From contig DFBJ01000012.1 in assembly GCA_002366565.1 (NCBI GenBank), forward strand, positions 434,001 through 498,000: a stretch of 64,000 bases of DNA. Direction: 5' to 3'. The DNA is from Bacteriovoracaceae bacterium UBA3083 (GTDB taxonomy: Bacteria; Bdellovibrionota; Bacteriovoracia; Bacteriovoracales; Bacteriovoracaceae). The translations under genes were made by a program, and so were the position numbers. The notes under the pieces are model-generated. The model did no database searches, was not told the origin of the DNA, and saw only the letters and a list, made by a program, of their open reading frames with translations. Of this stretch, positions 34,402-43,811 are shown in pieces (the stretch's first letter is position 1; each line of letters opens with the position of its first letter).

Positions 34402-34580
34402 AATTTCTCCTTACTAATTAACGCCTGTTAATTAGCTTATTAATGTGAAGGATTTCAATAAAGAGGGAATTTAAAAGATATTTCAAATAATGATTCTTCA
34501 ATGTAGCGCCAATATTTCAAATATCCTCTAACTTCCTTGCGCTTTATTTCCATCCAGGGTTTTCTATATTTTAAGCCTAA

Positions 34581-34614
34581 AAAAAGAAAAGGGGAACAAT
34601 AAGTTCCCCTTTTT
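34581..34614 (-). terminator. Rho-independent terminator between rpsO and pnp
   Basis: AAAAGGGGAAC (34587-34597) and GTTCCCCTTTT (34603-34613) form an 11-bp stem with a 5-base loop, with a T-rich tract on the minus-strand exit side (complement of 34581-34586). It sits 3 bases past the rpsO stop. The stem also ends in T on the plus side, so it could work in both directions. Confidence 0.85.
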
Positions 34615-34616
34615 AA

Positions 34617-34895
34617 TTACTTTCTTAGACCAAGCTTTTTAATTAGCGATTGGTATTGCTCAGGCTTCTTAGCAAGAACATACTTAAGAAGGGCCTTTCT
34701 TTGACCAATCATCTTTAGAAGACCACGGTTTGAGTGGTAATCATGGATGTGTTTTCCAAAGTGCTCTTTAAGACCGTTAATGTTGTGAGTAAGTAGTGCA
34801 ACTTGTACAGCAGCATTACCTGAGTCTTTCTCACCTTTACCAAATTCAGTTCCGAATTCAGCAACAATGTTTCTTTTTTGTTCAGTTGTAAGCAT
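34617..34895 (-). CDS. rpsO: 30S ribosomal protein S15
   Basis: A 92-residue ribosomal protein (family about 89) that binds 16S rRNA and bridges to the 50S subunit. Characteristic stretches: DSGNAAVQVALLTHNINGLK, HIHDYHSNRGLLKMIGQRKA and LLKYVLAKKPEQYQSLI. GGAG lies eight bases before the ATG. The gene is followed by pnp and preceded by the RpoH-type sigma gene with about 80 bases between, which should hold its promoter. S15 usually represses its own translation through its leader mRNA. Confidence 0.98.
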   Translation of the reverse strand: MLTTEQKRNIVAEFGTEFGKGEKDSGNAAVQVALLTHNINGLKEHFGKHIHDYHSNRGLLKMIGQRKALLKYVLAKKPEQYQSLIKKLGLRK

Positions 34896-34974
34896 AGTAT
34901 CTCCAAATCACCTAAAACCAAGTATCAATGTTATTATTGAAACCGAGTTGAAGGATATAAACTTATTGCGCAAT

Positions 34975-36006
34975 TTATCTGATAAACTCGGACATGTAAA
35001 CCTTTAAATTCTTTAGAAGACGCTCTTCAATTTGCCTAATACGCTCTCTTGACACACCGTATTCATCAGCAATATTTTGAAGCGAGGGAGGAACCTCACT
35101 AAGTAGCCGTTTTTTAAAGATATCTCTATCTCTTTCCTTCAGCCCAGATACAAAATCCTTTAAATTATCTTGTAATAATTCTAGACCCTGAGCGTCAGCG
35201 ATTTGCTCAGAAATATCATTTTGATCTTTATCTTCAAGAATATCCGAAAGAACTCCGGATCCAGTATCATGGCCAAGAGGTGTCTCGAGACTCACTTCAC
35301 CACCAGAACTAGATAATCTACTATCCATAAGTGCCACAGCTTTTTCTGAAACACCTAAGTTTTCGGAGATTAACTTGTGGTCAGGCTCAATCCCCTGCTT
35401 AGCTAATCTATCTTTTTCTTTTAACAGATTATAGAAGAGTTTCTTCTGCTCATTGGTTGTACCAATCTTCACTAAACGAAAGTTATCTAAGATATATTTA
35501 AGAATATAAGATTTAATCCACCAACTAGCATAATATGATAACTTTGCACCCTTATCAGGATCATATTTCGATACGGCCTTCATTAGACCAATATTCCCTT
35601 CTTGAATTAGGTCCATCACATTTTGAAAGGAGTTTCGGTACTCCATAGCTATCTTAACAACAAGTCTTAGATTTGCAGCAACAAGCTTCTTTGCGACTTC
35701 AATATCACCAGTCTCAAAAAGTCTTCTAGTTAGCTCTTTTTCTTCCTCAATTGTAAGTAAATCGTACTGAGCAATTTCTTTTAAATAAAGAGTAAGAGGA
35801 TCACCAACTTTTGAGTCATACTGAACAAGATCTTTACCTACATCTAAAATTGGCAAGTACTCATCTTTCAGCTCTTCAGCATTCGAAAGAGAAATCTCTA
35901 TATCATCAAGAGTTTTTTTCTCTGACTCACTAAGGAGATCCTCAGTACTTAGAACTTCAACATCTGATGGAGATTTTTTAATGTTATCTTTATTTTTTTT
36001 AGTCAT
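34975..36006 (-). CDS. rpoH: RNA polymerase sigma factor, RpoH (sigma-32) type
   Basis: A 343-residue sigma-70-family factor lacking region 1.1. Region 2 contains LVVKIAMEYRNSFQNVMDLI and the promoter-melting part YASWWIKSYILKYILDNFRL. The next segment, VKIGTTNEQKKLFYNLL, is the RpoH box (QRKLFFNLR-like) that marks heat-shock sigma factors. Region 4 ends with YGVSRERIRQIEERLLKNLK. I start at ATG 36006; the longer reading overlaps the upstream gene. An acidic N-terminal extension of about 70 residues precedes region 1.2/2 and is longer than in E. coli RpoH. Being in the window with clpB is suggestive. Within Bdellovibrionota several RpoH-like factors may exist, so the exact regulon is open. 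Confidence 0.87.
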   Translation of the reverse strand: MTKKNKDNIKKSPSDVEVLSTEDLLSESEKKTLDDIEISLSNAEELKDEYLPILDVGKDLVQYDSKVGDPLTLYLKEIAQYDLLTIEEEKELTRRLFETGDIEVAKKLVAANLRLVVKIAMEYRNSFQNVMDLIQEGNIGLMKAVSKYDPDKGAKLSYYASWWIKSYILKYILDNFRLVKIGTTNEQKKLFYNLLKEKDRLAKQGIEPDHKLISENLGVSEKAVALMDSRLSSSGGEVSLETPLGHDTGSGVLSDILEDKDQNDISEQIADAQGLELLQDNLKDFVSGLKERDRDIFKKRLLSEVPPSLQNIADEYGVSRERIRQIEERLLKNLKVYMSEFIR

Positions 36007-36043
36007 ATATCTACTATTTAAGTTTGCGGAGAGAGTAACACAA

Positions 36044-37735
36044 TTACTTCCCCTCTTCCATAGCATTTAGTTTAAATAACTTCTCATTTTGCCTAGCTTT
36101 CTTCTGGTTCTGTTCGACATTATATTCATATCGAAGATATTTTAAAGCATAAGGTGCAAAATTAATTAGAACCGGGATATCAACCATACCAGGTTCATCA
36201 TACATAAAATACTTTCCTCTATATTGAGAGAGTTGATCTAAAATCTCATTTCTTATGATGACATCTAACTCTCCATCCCAAGGAGGATAAGGAAACTTTG
36301 ACCTTATATTATTCACGACAGGCTCAATGCGGAGTTTCATTTTGTAAAAAAGCTCATCCCTTCTCTTCTTATCTCTTGGGTCTAAATTTAACCACTCAGA
36401 CCTGGCCCATCGAAGAAACTTTCTAGAGAATTTTATATTAAATGTTGTAGATATTTTTCCTGCGATTTGATTAGTTCTATCAAGTTCACCTAGATTTACA
36501 TCAAAAATAACTTTAAATTCTGCCAAATAATTTTTATAAAATTGAGATTTATCTACAAGTTCAATAGATAGAGGTTCTTCGTAATAAACCTCTCCCTTAA
36601 ATTTATCTACTTGATTTTTTGCCCAATCATCCCAAGTATCATCAACACTAGCTCTTAAGAATTCTTTTCCCTTTGAATAATTATTTCCTCTTAAGAAAAG
36701 AGCTGGAACACCTGTCTGAAGAGCAAGAAATTGAGATATAAGAATATTCTCTTCATCAAAAGTCATCTTCTTTATTATTTTTGAAATCTTTGGAGCTTGA
36801 CCTTTGATTTGATATTGATAATCTCTAACCTCCTTACAATAGAGCCTAGATAGATCATCGTTCAAAGACTTATGCCCCACTGAGGTTGGAAATTTTTTGA
36901 TAAAGTCACTTGAGTTAGACTTTCTACAAATCAGTCCATCGCACAACACTTGAACAGTCTTTTGATTTTTAACTTTATAGACATCTCTGGAAGATTTATT
37001 CCACTCCAGCTTTTCATTTGAAAGCTGTCTTATTAAAGAGGAGTAAACGACAGGGTTTTTAACAAAAGGAACTAACAGTCTTAGATTTGACTCATCCCCT
37101 CCCCAGCTACAAAAGACTTTAAACAAATCTAAAGTCTTGGCAAATTCTCTCTCTCTTATGTCATCCATAGTCGCCAGAGAAGATACTTTTTCAGGAAAAA
37201 GAGAGTTTTCAGAAACGTCCGGTAATTGAAAAGAATTTTCATTATCAAACTTACTCAGAAAATTTCTTTTAAGTTGTTTTATACTAATAATGCTTAAATT
37301 TCTTGAGCAGTAGTTACCTACAATATTATCTACCATGTTAACGTACTCATCTCTCGAGAACTCTAAATACTTTGCATATTGAGGTATCGCTCGAATAGAA
37401 ATATCAAGTCCGATATATTGAAGTGTTGCAAAGAGGCTTCGCTTTACCTGCTGCTCTTGCCATGGAGTTGGATAGGAGATTTCGTAACCTGCTTTACATG
37501 ACTTTTGAAGGTTACTCCCTTCTTCATAGTAACCTCGGTAAATAGTTAGTTCTCTTTTTTCTGAGTCCTTTCCAGGAAGTTCGACTTTTTTAAGGAATAA
37601 ATAATCAAAAGGATCTGCAGATTCCTTTGAATACTTCTCTTCAAAGTTACCTAAAAGAATACTTTCTAGCGGCACTAGAGCCCTAGCATTAAAACTGACT
37701 ATGAATATAAGAAAAATGATCCATTCCTTGATCAT
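36044..37735 (-). CDS. secreted protein of unknown function upstream of the RpoH-type sigma gene
   Basis: A 563-residue precursor with a signal peptide (MIKEWIIFLIFIVSFNARAL). The mature part is Lys/Asp/Glu-rich, with about seven Cys (SCKAGYE, NYCSRN, VFCSWGG, VLCDGLICR, LYCKEV) that may form disulfides in the periplasm. SYPTPWQEQQVKRSLFATLQ looks like the opening of an ordered domain. No family is recognised. It is placed 37 bases before the RpoH-type sigma gene on the same strand and may be cotranscribed; whether it feeds into that regulon is unknown. AGGTG precedes the ATG. Confidence 0.7.
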   Translation of the reverse strand: MIKEWIIFLIFIVSFNARALVPLESILLGNFEEKYSKESADPFDYLFLKKVELPGKDSEKRELTIYRGYYEEGSNLQKSCKAGYEISYPTPWQEQQVKRSLFATLQYIGLDISIRAIPQYAKYLEFSRDEYVNMVDNIVGNYCSRNLSIISIKQLKRNFLSKFDNENSFQLPDVSENSLFPEKVSSLATMDDIREREFAKTLDLFKVFCSWGGDESNLRLLVPFVKNPVVYSSLIRQLSNEKLEWNKSSRDVYKVKNQKTVQVLCDGLICRKSNSSDFIKKFPTSVGHKSLNDDLSRLYCKEVRDYQYQIKGQAPKISKIIKKMTFDEENILISQFLALQTGVPALFLRGNNYSKGKEFLRASVDDTWDDWAKNQVDKFKGEVYYEEPLSIELVDKSQFYKNYLAEFKVIFDVNLGELDRTNQIAGKISTTFNIKFSRKFLRWARSEWLNLDPRDKKRRDELFYKMKLRIEPVVNNIRSKFPYPPWDGELDVIIRNEILDQLSQYRGKYFMYDEPGMVDIPVLINFAPYALKYLRYEYNVEQNQKKARQNEKLFKLNAMEEGK

Positions 37736-37797
37736 AAAAGCACCTATTTTTGATTTCTACTTAAGATATCGGTTCTTTCTCCCGAAATATTAAGTAT

Positions 37798-39216
37798 ATG
37801 AAAACATTAATATTTCTGACTTTTCTACTCACCTTTCTGCCGTCATCGATGGCCCAAAATAATGCGCCGATGATTGATACATCAAAGCTCAAAGAGATTG
37901 ATGTTGAATGGGAATTGCTAGATGGTCTAGAGATTAATGAGATCAATAGAAGAAATACTATAAATGCCAGGAAGCATGACCTCACAGTTCTCAAACGAGT
38001 AAAGCAATTGATTATAGGTGGTGATATAGACGCCGCTAAATATTATCTTGAGAAACTAGATGATAAGAACAAAGCAATTAAATATATCAAAGCTAGATAC
38101 TTGGCAATTATTCACTTCATAGATGATGATTATCAATCTTCACTTGAAGCTTTAAACAGTGTTCGATTTAACGAACATAAATACTATGAGAGAATTTGTC
38201 TGTTGAAAATAACAAATATGATGGCCCTAAACGTTAAGGAAGGACTTTATAAGGAGTTTGATACATGTAGCCGGCTAACCTTAAAGTATTCAAAGACAGA
38301 TCACTACTGGTTAAATACAATGTTTCAGCTAAAGTTCAACAGAGAGGAAAGTTTTAAAGGTTCTTCATTCTCAGACACTCAATACGTTCTACAAGACCAA
38401 AACTTTTTAAGAATATGGTTAAAAACAGGGATCTACTTGAATAAAGAACACCTAGTCTTAAAATTAATAAAGTCTATACCTGAGAATTTCTACAGATCAA
38501 AAAGAACAAGAGAGCTTATCGGATTGCTCTATTTTAGAACAGGAGATGAAGAAAAAGCGATGAACTTCATTGAAGATATAGAAACACCTAACTCTGAGAA
38601 TATGAAAGGGAACTATAATTTAGCGAGAGATAAGTATGAACTTGCGTTTGGACATTATAAATTAGCTCTTCAAAAGAAAAAGAACTCCTTAAATGCTATT
38701 GAAAGATCTCTTCCATTAGTCTGGATGCTTGGCCAATGGGAAGAAGGAAATAGACTATTAGAGAGACTCATAAAGAAAAACCTACCTGAAAGAAAAAGAA
38801 AGTCTTTAAGAACTCTCTTCAAAATAAGACAAGAAAAATTTGATGAAACAAGAAAGTTATTAGATGTATTAAATATTATGTATAAAGAGAAAATGCCTTT
38901 TGAGCTTAATCAAATGATGTTCTATAACGCCTTAAGGACACACAATCAAAAAGATCTGATTAAGTATTCAAACTATGCATGTAGATCGATGGATGGCCTA
39001 GCGTGCTGGATTCTTATGCAAACTATTTCTTGGGAAAATCTAGGGCAAACCCTAGAGCGTGATGAAACTATTCAGAACTTAGAAGAAGATTATTTTCAAA
39101 ACCTAAAGGTAAAACAAGAAATAGAACCTATTCAGGAACTACCTACTCTAGACCAAAGGGATATTGAAGAGCTCGATAGTGAGCTCATCAAAATAACACC
39201 TGGGCAAGATGACTAA
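37798..39216 (+). CDS. secreted TPR-like repeat protein
   Basis: A 472-residue precursor with signal peptide MKTLIFLTFLLTFLPSSMAQ. The mature protein is almost entirely helical hairpins reminiscent of tetratricopeptide repeats, for example IDAAKYYLEKLDDKNKAIKY, YELAFGHYKLALQKKKNSL and ELIGLLYFRTGDEEKAMNFI. It ends with an acidic, disordered tail. Probably a periplasmic interaction scaffold. No ribosome-binding site is obvious. It diverges from the secreted protein at 36044-37735 and converges on the FecR-barrel gene, sharing a 4-base stop overlap (CTAA). Confidence 0.72.
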   Translation: MKTLIFLTFLLTFLPSSMAQNNAPMIDTSKLKEIDVEWELLDGLEINEINRRNTINARKHDLTVLKRVKQLIIGGDIDAAKYYLEKLDDKNKAIKYIKARYLAIIHFIDDDYQSSLEALNSVRFNEHKYYERICLLKITNMMALNVKEGLYKEFDTCSRLTLKYSKTDHYWLNTMFQLKFNREESFKGSSFSDTQYVLQDQNFLRIWLKTGIYLNKEHLVLKLIKSIPENFYRSKRTRELIGLLYFRTGDEEKAMNFIEDIETPNSENMKGNYNLARDKYELAFGHYKLALQKKKNSLNAIERSLPLVWMLGQWEEGNRLLERLIKKNLPERKRKSLRTLFKIRQEKFDETRKLLDVLNIMYKEKMPFELNQMMFYNALRTHNQKDLIKYSNYACRSMDGLACWILMQTISWENLGQTLERDETIQNLEEDYFQNLKVKQEIEPIQELPTLDQRDIEELDSELIKITPGQDD

Positions 39217-41054
39217 AGTACAAAACCTACTTCAAAGCCTAGTTCAAACATTGAGTTATCATCTGTAGCAGTATAACTAGTTGAGCTTACTTCATAGCTT
39301 GTATGCTGACTCTCCAGGCCTAGTCTCATCCAAGATCCTCTTGAAAGCCAGTATCTAAATCCAGCTCCTAGTGTTAAAACTGGACTACTATCTACATCAA
39401 CATCTTTTGCAGTTTTACTTGGAACAAAAGCAAGGGCTGCCGCTAAATCAACATCATATCTCTTAGACTTTACAACAAAGTACTGACCACCTAGCTCAAT
39501 ATTTGTGAAAGTTGATTTTTGTAATCTATATTCTGGAGTACTAGTGCCAACAGTATAAAAATTCTGCTTTAGCTTAACCATTGCACTAAAATTTAACCTT
39601 TCAGAAAGATATCTCTTCATCCCAATATCCATTCCAAATAAACTTGAGCTCCCCTGAGAAAATTCACCAAGCTTATCACCTTGGAATCTAATACTCTTGT
39701 AATGGAAGTTTGAAATAGGTTGCCACTTACCTCCGTAAGAATGATTCCACATTACAGAGAAACCTTTACCAGATTCTTCAATTGATCTATTTGCTGTTGT
39801 ACTACTATTAGAATGCTCTATCGTATTCGTTACAGAACTTAGCTTTACTGCAACAGAGTTCTTAGTAAATATTTCTAACTGAGAATAGTATTTTATAGGA
39901 GCTATGACTTTAGAGTCTCTAATCACAACATCTTTCTCAATAACTTCATTCATTTTTTTAGCTTGTGCAATATTAACTTTTAGCTGCTCAGGAGAAACAT
40001 TATTTTCAACAAGAAAACCTTTCTTAGGATCAAGAACGAGACCTTCGGGTGCAACATATTGACCAGTAACAGGATCAATTCCACCAACATTTTGGGCCAA
40101 GTAAACATTCTCTTTTTGAGAGAATTCTGAATCAGGTGCAGGTGGAATATATAATCCAGAATTAATATCAATAAAGCCACCAGACTTTTGTGCAAACTTA
40201 GAATTATTCTTATCGTATATACCTTCTTTTGGAGCTGTCTGAGGTACTATTTTAAGTCCCTTACCAGTATCCCCCGTAGTAACAACACTACTCTGAGAAG
40301 TTTGTACCTTCTGAACAAGGTCTTTATTTTTGTAAAGTGTATTTAGCTGTACTGGAGAGATATTTACAGGAAGTGTTGCATCTTTAACTCCACCGACAGA
40401 GCTTGAAAATTGTCCAGCCTTTACAACAATTGTACTCTCAGAGTCTAAAGAGTTCTCTACTGTATTTACAAGCTTGTTCTTTAATCTAATTTTTTGACTT
40501 CTACTTAGTTTATTAGAAGACAATACTTTCGCTCTTTCATTGTAAGTTTTCCCTGAGAGGATTTTATGCTCACCTTTTTTAATTGCAACTTCACCTTCAT
40601 AAGTCAAAAGATTGGTAACATTATTTTCAGGGTTATAAATTGTTTGAAACTCAGTTCCTCTAACACCAAGAGCAGCACTCTTAGTCCTAACTAAAAACTT
40701 ATGCTTTTCCTTTTTACTTTTTTGTGGAGAAACTTTTGATCTCAATTGACCTTTTAGAAGCGTTATAATTCCCGCACCTTGATTATCCATTTTAGTAACA
40801 ATTAATTTACTATTTGGTCCCAAAGATGCTGTTGAACCATCTTCAAATTTGATACGTACAAATGAGCCTTTATAAGTAACAATTGAAGCGTCCTCAGATA
40901 ATTTGTCATTTATTTTTAATACATGAGCGTTTACGTCACCTGGAGATAAGACAGATGCCTTACCTCGTAACTTAGATACTGTTGCAATTTTTGGTTTAGC
41001 AACTACGGACTGGCCTATAATAGTAAGAATTACAAAGGTATAAATTTTGATCAT
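39213..41054 (-). CDS. FecR domain fused to a C-terminal outer-membrane beta-barrel
   Basis: A 613-residue precursor with signal peptide MIKIYTFVILTIIGQSVVAK. Residues about 20-170 are a FecR domain with GSTASLGPNSKL and the hallmark RTKSAALGVRGTEFQTIYN, closed by LTYEGEVAIKKGEH. About 170-370 is a linker with SQKIRLKNKLV and two repeats containing DINSGLYIPPAPDS and DPVTGQYVAPEG. About 390-613 is a probable 8- to 10-strand barrel of alternating residues (YLSERLNFSAMVKLKQNFY, FTNIELGGQYFVV, PVLTLGAGFRYWL, SMFELGFEVGFVL). This barrel ends in a C-terminal hydrophobic residue, not the classical Phe. I know of no standard family with this arrangement. A perfect 4-base stop overlap joins it to the TPR-like gene. 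Confidence 0.78.
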   Translation of the reverse strand: MIKIYTFVILTIIGQSVVAKPKIATVSKLRGKASVLSPGDVNAHVLKINDKLSEDASIVTYKGSFVRIKFEDGSTASLGPNSKLIVTKMDNQGAGIITLLKGQLRSKVSPQKSKKEKHKFLVRTKSAALGVRGTEFQTIYNPENNVTNLLTYEGEVAIKKGEHKILSGKTYNERAKVLSSNKLSRSQKIRLKNKLVNTVENSLDSESTIVVKAGQFSSSVGGVKDATLPVNISPVQLNTLYKNKDLVQKVQTSQSSVVTTGDTGKGLKIVPQTAPKEGIYDKNNSKFAQKSGGFIDINSGLYIPPAPDSEFSQKENVYLAQNVGGIDPVTGQYVAPEGLVLDPKKGFLVENNVSPEQLKVNIAQAKKMNEVIEKDVVIRDSKVIAPIKYYSQLEIFTKNSVAVKLSSVTNTIEHSNSSTTANRSIEESGKGFSVMWNHSYGGKWQPISNFHYKSIRFQGDKLGEFSQGSSSLFGMDIGMKRYLSERLNFSAMVKLKQNFYTVGTSTPEYRLQKSTFTNIELGGQYFVVKSKRYDVDLAAALAFVPSKTAKDVDVDSSPVLTLGAGFRYWLSRGSWMRLGLESQHTSYEVSSTSYTATDDNSMFELGFEVGFVL

Positions 41055-41066
41055 TTTATATGTTCC

Positions 41067-41098
41067 GAGGAAAAAGTTATTTTAAAACTATTTTCCTC
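41067..41098 (-). repeat. inverted repeat upstream of the FecR-barrel gene
   Basis: GAGGAAAA (41067-41074) and TTTTCCTC (41091-41098) are perfect reverse complements, with inner partial pairing (AGTT/AACT). It lies 12 bases upstream of the FecR-barrel ATG, within its leader, and 26 bases beyond the SpoVR stop. It could act as a terminator for the SpoVR unit, or sequester the ribosome-binding site of the next gene. Confidence 0.45.
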
Positions 41099-41124
41099 TA
41101 AACATGTATTATCGTCAACAGAGA

Positions 41125-42642
41125 TTAACTCTTTACTGGCTTAAAACTTTCACCATCATAAGAATAAACGTATTCTTTATCCTCAGTAACAGTTGCAATA
41201 TTAACTGGTCTCTTCCAGATATAAAAAATGTTTTTCATAGTATCGGCAGCAAAACTTAAATCTAGGTCTACACCTTGATGAACATGCCTAAGTAGTATCT
41301 CGCCTCTATTATTGTAGTTACTAGACTCAATCTCTATTAAAGGCTGACCAAAGTTAGTTAACTGCTGAAGCAATTTCTGTTTAATAGCTTGAAAGTCTCT
41401 TGTTTCAATTTCATTTCGACCAGTTCTAGGATTGTACTTATAAGTGAAGATCTGCTGTCTCTGACAAAATTCCTCGGTGAAATATTCATCTAAGAAAGTT
41501 ATATCATTGTGAGACTTTCTAACTTCAAATATTTTTTCTCTTCCAAGCCCAAGTTTCATATCCCAGGACTCTTTCTTCTTCATATCAGTACATTCTAGAT
41601 ATTCTTTTCCAAACTTACCTGTGTCCCAACGATGCTCGATATCTCTAAAGAGCTCAATCCCTATTTTATAAGGGTTAATACTTTTCTGGCTCATGGCCAT
41701 TACACCTGAGTGCACATCTGCAAAGTCAATAATTTCAGAAGACTTAAGAGCATTGTTAGTCATAATTTTAGAATGCCAGTAACTTGCCCAGCCCTCATTC
41801 ATAATTTTTGTCATACGCTGTGGTAGAAAGTAATAAGCTTCCTCACGAAGACAGCCAATAATGTCTGATTGCCATTCTTCAAGCGGAGCATTTTGCATAA
41901 GGAACTTCATAATATCTCGAGTTCCCTTTACATTCTTATCTATTTTTTTAAAGTCGTACTTCTCATTCGGAACAACAACTTCTTCAGGAGTTAAATCATC
42001 TTTAGCTTTAGATTTCATATAAGACCTTAAAACTTTTGATCTAACATCATCATCGTCATCTTCTCTAAGGTTTTCCTCGTGTGCTGTTTTTTCTAGTTCT
42101 TCTCTCCCTCTAACAACCTCAGCTGTCTCAAAAAGAACATTAATATCAAGTAAATTTTCAAGAGAGTTTACAGCATCAATAAATGCTTCAACTCGGTCTT
42201 GTCCATACTTATCCATATATTTTCTAATCTTAGTCCCATGATTGGCCATAACATCCATCATGCGCTTATCAGTAGTTCTAAACCAAGCATTATTCTTAAA
42301 GAAATCAGCATGTCCATATACATGGGCCATAACAAGCTTTTGATCTACAATTCTATTAGAACTTAATAAATAGGCATAACAAGGGTCAGTATTAATGACT
42401 AACTCATATATTTTTTGAAATCCGTAAATATTTCCTTTAGAAAGTTGGTCATATTCCATTCCAAAACGCCAGTGAGGATATCTTGAAGGAAACCCTCCCT
42501 GCGCAGCTAGTATACATATAGTTTCATAATTACAGACTTCAAATACTACCGGATAGTACGTGAGGCCATAATCGATTGCGTACTGCTCGATTTCTTCTTT
42601 TAGACTAAGTAGTTCACCTTGAATAGGCTTTGATCTATTCAT
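41125..42642 (-). CDS. SpoVR/YcgB family protein
   Basis: A 505-residue SpoVR-family protein, the third member of the conserved PrkA-YeaH-SpoVR set. Family motifs are clear: YGLTYYPVVFEVCNYE, MAHVYGHADFFKNNAWF, NEGWASYWHSKIM and HSGVMAMSQKSINPYKIGIE. In Bacillus SpoVR affects cortex formation, and in E. coli YcgB is a stress protein; the biochemical activity is unknown. The ATG overlaps the YeaH-family stop by one base (TAATG), so it is translationally coupled. Length matches the family (about 510). This organism is not known to form spores, so a general stress role is expected. Confidence 0.93.
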   Translation of the reverse strand: MNRSKPIQGELLSLKEEIEQYAIDYGLTYYPVVFEVCNYETICILAAQGGFPSRYPHWRFGMEYDQLSKGNIYGFQKIYELVINTDPCYAYLLSSNRIVDQKLVMAHVYGHADFFKNNAWFRTTDKRMMDVMANHGTKIRKYMDKYGQDRVEAFIDAVNSLENLLDINVLFETAEVVRGREELEKTAHEENLREDDDDDVRSKVLRSYMKSKAKDDLTPEEVVVPNEKYDFKKIDKNVKGTRDIMKFLMQNAPLEEWQSDIIGCLREEAYYFLPQRMTKIMNEGWASYWHSKIMTNNALKSSEIIDFADVHSGVMAMSQKSINPYKIGIELFRDIEHRWDTGKFGKEYLECTDMKKKESWDMKLGLGREKIFEVRKSHNDITFLDEYFTEEFCQRQQIFTYKYNPRTGRNEIETRDFQAIKQKLLQQLTNFGQPLIEIESSNYNNRGEILLRHVHQGVDLDLSFAADTMKNIFYIWKRPVNIATVTEDKEYVYSYDGESFKPVKS

Positions 42643-43757
42643 TATTTACCCTTTCCTAAGAATTCTTTAATAGAATCAAGTATGGCGTCTTTATTTTTAA
42701 TTTTAGATAAAATTACACCTTCATTATCAGTGCCATATTTAGAATGAAGATCTTTATAAAACTGTCCTGAACCATATCGACTTTCAACCTGGCCATAACA
42801 AAAGACGTTTGAATTTGGTAATATATCTTTATCAAGAATATCTAGACAAAGTTTAGTATCATCTGTTGACCAGTTATCACCATCAGAGAAGTGAAATGGG
42901 TATATATTCCACTCACTAGAATTATAATCATTTTGAATAATTTCACGACAAAGCTTTAAGGCAGAAGATATTAAAGTTCCGCCACTTTCTCTAGTTTTAA
43001 AGAAAACTTCTTCTTCCACTTCTTTGGCAGTTGCATCGTGGATAATATAACGAATTTCAATGTCTTTATATTGAGACTTTAACCATAGATTGATCCAAAA
43101 ACTTTCAGTTCTTACGATTTCTTTTTGCTCATCTCCCATCGACCCTGAAACATCCATCATATAAATAACGACAGCTGAGTTTTCATACTCAACAGCAGTA
43201 TTTGAACTTCTATAGCGCATATCACTTTTGATAGGAATGATAACAGGGTTCTTACTATCATAAGTACCTGTAGCAACCTGTCTTTTTAAAGCTTCTCTAT
43301 ATGATCTCTTATAATGCTTTAAAGAATCTGGACCAGCTGTTCCAATAGAGGAATACTTATTAGTCGTCGACTCTAAGCTCTTCTTTCCTTTAGGTTCTAT
43401 ATTAGGAAGTTCGAGTTCATCACCTAAGATAGATGCTAATTCTTCTACTGTTAATTCAACTTCAAGCTCTTTATTTCCTTCAGTATCACCAACTTCACCC
43501 TGTCCAGGTTGACCATCTCCCTGCTGTCCATCTACTGGATCACCTGGTTGTCCATCGCCTTGACCGGCCCCACCTTGTTGTTTATCACCAAACTTAAATC
43601 TTGGAGTTTCAATCTGAGGCATTGGAACTTTAAAAACACCTTTTCCTTTTGGGATAGGCATTTCTCCACCGGAAACATATTTCTTTAAATTATCACGAAC
43701 ACGACCTTTAATGATTTTCTTAAATCGTGCGTGGTCTCTTTTGACTGGGTGATCCAT
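42642..43757 (-). CDS. YeaH/YhbH family (UPF0229) protein with VWA domain
   Basis: A 371-residue protein of the YeaH/YhbH family. N-terminal: RFKKIIKGRVRDNLKKYVSGG, then a Gly/Asp/Gln-rich linker (about residues 70-115, GDGQPG repeats). C-terminal: a von Willebrand A-type domain with the MIDAS motif YMMDVSGSMG and downstream HFSDGDNWSTDD. Typical family members are 380-430 residues. It works with PrkA and SpoVR (products of adjacent genes, as in E. coli yeaG-yeaH) in stationary-phase or nutrient-stress physiology. It starts 54 bases after the prkA stop and is coupled to the SpoVR gene by TAATG. Confidence 0.93.
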   Translation of the reverse strand: MDHPVKRDHARFKKIIKGRVRDNLKKYVSGGEMPIPKGKGVFKVPMPQIETPRFKFGDKQQGGAGQGDGQPGDPVDGQQGDGQPGQGEVGDTEGNKELEVELTVEELASILGDELELPNIEPKGKKSLESTTNKYSSIGTAGPDSLKHYKRSYREALKRQVATGTYDSKNPVIIPIKSDMRYRSSNTAVEYENSAVVIYMMDVSGSMGDEQKEIVRTESFWINLWLKSQYKDIEIRYIIHDATAKEVEEEVFFKTRESGGTLISSALKLCREIIQNDYNSSEWNIYPFHFSDGDNWSTDDTKLCLDILDKDILPNSNVFCYGQVESRYGSGQFYKDLHSKYGTDNEGVILSKIKNKDAILDSIKEFLGKGK

Positions 43758-43811
43758 TAGATCTCCTTTGGGGAGTAAAATGCGAGCACAAATAAAGTGC
43801 TCGCAGTGATA

